The notes under the pieces: model-generated
The model's input: only the letters and a program-made list of their open reading frames with translations
The model's database searches: none
What the model was told of the DNA's origin: nothing
NCBI GenBank assembly: GCA_012518155.1
Contig: JAAYTC010000060.1
Span: forward strand, 1-8,226
From: Bacteroidales bacterium
GTDB lineage: Bacteria; Bacteroidota; Bacteroidia; Bacteroidales; Dysgonomonadaceae
Direction: 5' to 3'
Length of the DNA stretch: 8,226 bases
Position numbers and translations under genes: made by a program
Shown: one piece after another, positions 6,605 through 8,226 of the stretch
Position numbering within the stretch: the stretch's first letter is position 1
Layout of the letters: the number at the start of each line of letters is the position of its first letter

Positions 6605-6671
6605 TGCCTTGTTTTAGGTTATCGCGAATAGTGATTACGCATTCAAATAAATAAACCCTAATTTTTTCAAG

Positions 6672-8226
6672 ATGGTAAATTTAGATTTAAGCAAGTATGG
6701 CATTGTGGGTGATTTCGAGATCGTTCATAATCCCTCCTACGAGACCCTCTTCCAGGACGAGATGAATCCTGCCAATGAAGGATTCGAGAAAGCCAAGTTG
6801 ACAAAAAGCGGTGCAACGGCCGTTTACACGGGCCAGTTCACCGGGCGTTCTCCCAAGGACAAGTTCATCGTGGAAGACGACATAACCAGAGATACTCTTT
6901 GGTGGGACGGCACCATCAATCGTCCCTGTACCCGGGAAGCGTTCGACTACTGCAAGGGCCGTGTTGCCGACCAGTTATCAACAGCTAAGAAGATTTACGT
7001 GGTTGACACGTTCTGCGGCACCAACGTTGACACGCGCATGAAGGTACGTTTCGTAATGGAGGTAGCGTGGCAAGCCCACTTTGTTACCAATATGTTCATT
7101 CGCCCTTCGCACTACGAGCTGAGCCGCTACGGCGAGCCCGATTTCGTTTGCTTGAACGGCTCCAAGACCACCAATGACAAATGGCAAGAGCACGGGTTGA
7201 ACTCCGAGAACTTCACCCTGTTCGACCTGACTCAAAAGATGCAGGTGATCGGTGGTACCTGGTACGGCGGTGAGATGAAGAAAGGTATTTTCGCGCTGAT
7301 GAACTACTACCTGCCCCTGCGCGGTGTAGCATCAATGCACTGCTCGGCCAACGTGGGCGAAGACGGTGATGTAGCTGTATTCTTTGGCCTCTCCGGAACC
7401 GGGAAGACCACCCTTTCTGCCGACCCGAAGCGCTTCCTGATTGGTGACGACGAGCACGGCTGGGACGACAACGGTGTCTTCAACTACGAAGGCGGTTGCT
7501 ACGCGAAGACCGTGAACCTATCGGAAGAAAACGAACCCGATATCTGGCGTGCCATCCGTCGCGATGCCCTGTTGGAAAACGTGGCAGTGGACGACGAAGG
7601 CAACATCGATTTCTCCGATATCTCGGCAACCGAGAACACGCGCGTTTCGTACCCGATCCATCATATCAGCAAGATCGTTCTTCCTTCGCGTGCCGGCCAT
7701 GCCAAGAAGATCATCTACCTGTCGGCTGACGCGTTCGGCGTGTTGCCTCCCGTTTCTATTCTGGACGACAACCAGGCACAGTACCACTTCCTCTGCGGAT
7801 TTACCTCCAAGCTGGCAGGTACCGAGCGTGGAATTACTGAACCACAGCCTTCGTTCTCGCCCGCTTTCGGCGAAGCGTTCCTCACGCTGCACCCCACCAT
7901 GTACGCGCAGCGTCTGGTAGAGAAAATGAACCAGCACGGTGCAAAAGCTTACTTGGTGAACACCGGTTGGAACGGCACCGGAAAACGTATCTCGTTGAAA
8001 GATACCCGCGCCATCATCGACGCGATCATCGACGGTTCTATCGAAGACGCGGAAACGATCCATGTTCCGATCATGAACCTCACCGCACCGGCTAAATTGG
8101 ACGGCGTATCTGATATCTTGGATCCGCGCAGCACCTACGCCAACGCGAGCGAGTGGGAAGAAAAGGCACGCAAATTGGCGGCCATGTACATCAAGAACTT
8201 CGAGCAGTACACCGATACCGATGCTG
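6672..8226 (+). CDS. pckA: Phosphoenolpyruvate carboxykinase, ATP type (3' end outside window)
   Basis: It interconverts oxaloacetate + ATP and PEP + CO2 + ADP in the cytoplasm. In fermentative Bacteroidales it usually runs toward oxaloacetate, feeding succinate formation and conserving ATP; otherwise it serves gluconeogenesis. The window holds 518 open codons without a stop; the family is about 535 residues, so only the last 15-20 are missing. Visible motifs: TGRSPKDK (57-64, substrate Arg59), KKG (203-205) and SMHCSAN (221-227) for metal and substrate, kinase-1a P-loop GLSGTGKTT (239-247), the acidic metal site LIGDDEHGWDD (256-266), and ENTRVSYP (321-328). The start at MVNLDLSKYGI is fixed by an in-frame TAA at 6648-6650 with no other ATG between. 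Codons are more G/C-ending than in its neighbours, consistent with high expression. It is divergent from upp. Confidence 0.96.
   Translation, partial: MVNLDLSKYGIVGDFEIVHNPSYETLFQDEMNPANEGFEKAKLTKSGATAVYTGQFTGRSPKDKFIVEDDITRDTLWWDGTINRPCTREAFDYCKGRVADQLSTAKKIYVVDTFCGTNVDTRMKVRFVMEVAWQAHFVTNMFIRPSHYELSRYGEPDFVCLNGSKTTNDKWQEHGLNSENFTLFDLTQKMQVIGGTWYGGEMKKGIFALMNYYLPLRGVASMHCSANVGEDGDVAVFFGLSGTGKTTLSADPKRFLIGDDEHGWDDNGVFNYEGGCYAKTVNLSEENEPDIWRAIRRDALLENVAVDDEGNIDFSDISATENTRVSYPIHHISKIVLPSRAGHAKKIIYLSADAFGVLPPVSILDDNQAQYHFLCGFTSKLAGTERGITEPQPSFSPAFGEAFLTLHPTMYAQRLVEKMNQHGAKAYLVNTGWNGTGKRISLKDTRAIIDAIIDGSIEDAETIHVPIMNLTAPAKLDGVSDILDPRSTYANASEWEEKARKLAAMYIKNFEQYTDTDA

Noticed and set aside
6421..6654. 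77-codon plus-strand frame in the upp-pckA gap
   Set aside because: It consists of Phe/Lys-rich translation of AT-rich DNA, runs across the inverted repeat and the pckA promoter candidate, and has no recognisable domain.
7518..8063. 181-codon open frame on the minus strand inside pckA
   Set aside because: It is antisense to pckA, whose strong codon bias readily leaves long open antisense frames; no start context or domain supports it.

Overview
The window is a chromosomal stretch from a Bacteroidota bacterium, most likely of the order Bacteroidales. The evidence is the lineage-typical form of several proteins (DnaX C-terminus, uracil phosphoribosyltransferase, DUF4369-type lipoprotein), starts that lack Shine-Dalgarno sequences, and three exact matches to the Bacteroidota -7 promoter element TAnnTTTG in the two large intergenic gaps. 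A family such as Dysgonomonadaceae would fit, but that is a guess. Seven protein genes account for nearly all of the sequence. I see no tRNA, rRNA, CRISPR array, insertion sequence or phage gene.

Layout. (1) Positions 1-1708, plus strand: the 3' part of dnaX (DNA polymerase III gamma/tau) followed 5 nt later by a zinc D,D-peptidase-like envelope protein of family M15. (2) Positions 1761-4454, minus strand: a two-gene unit in which an envelope lipoprotein with a thioredoxin-like domain that has lost its cysteines is followed 12 nt later by the AAA+ ATPase YifB/ComM. (3) Positions 4455-4695: an AT-rich divergent intergenic region with a promoter for the lipoprotein unit, a 13-nt direct repeat, and a 24-bp perfect palindrome abutting the next gene's start. 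(4) Positions 4696-5685, plus strand: a membrane-attached family 2 glycosyltransferase. (5) Positions 5711-6370, minus strand: upp, pyrimidine salvage. (6) About 300 nt of divergent regulatory DNA between upp and pckA, with a putative promoter for each gene and a 24-nt AT-rich inverted repeat. (7) Position 6672 to the window end, plus strand: pckA, ATP-type PEP carboxykinase, lacking only its last few codons.

The genes are mostly housekeeping and do not form one pathway. The most interesting signal is inside dnaX. A run of nine A's lies exactly where the conserved gamma part meets the low-complexity tau linker, and both alternative reading frames stop within 6 to 16 nt. This is the arrangement that produces the short gamma subunit by frameshifting in E. 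coli and by transcriptional slippage in Thermus. Directly after it the linker carries four 13-residue repeats encoded by a 39-bp minisatellite. Second in interest is the 24-bp palindrome in front of the glycosyltransferase.
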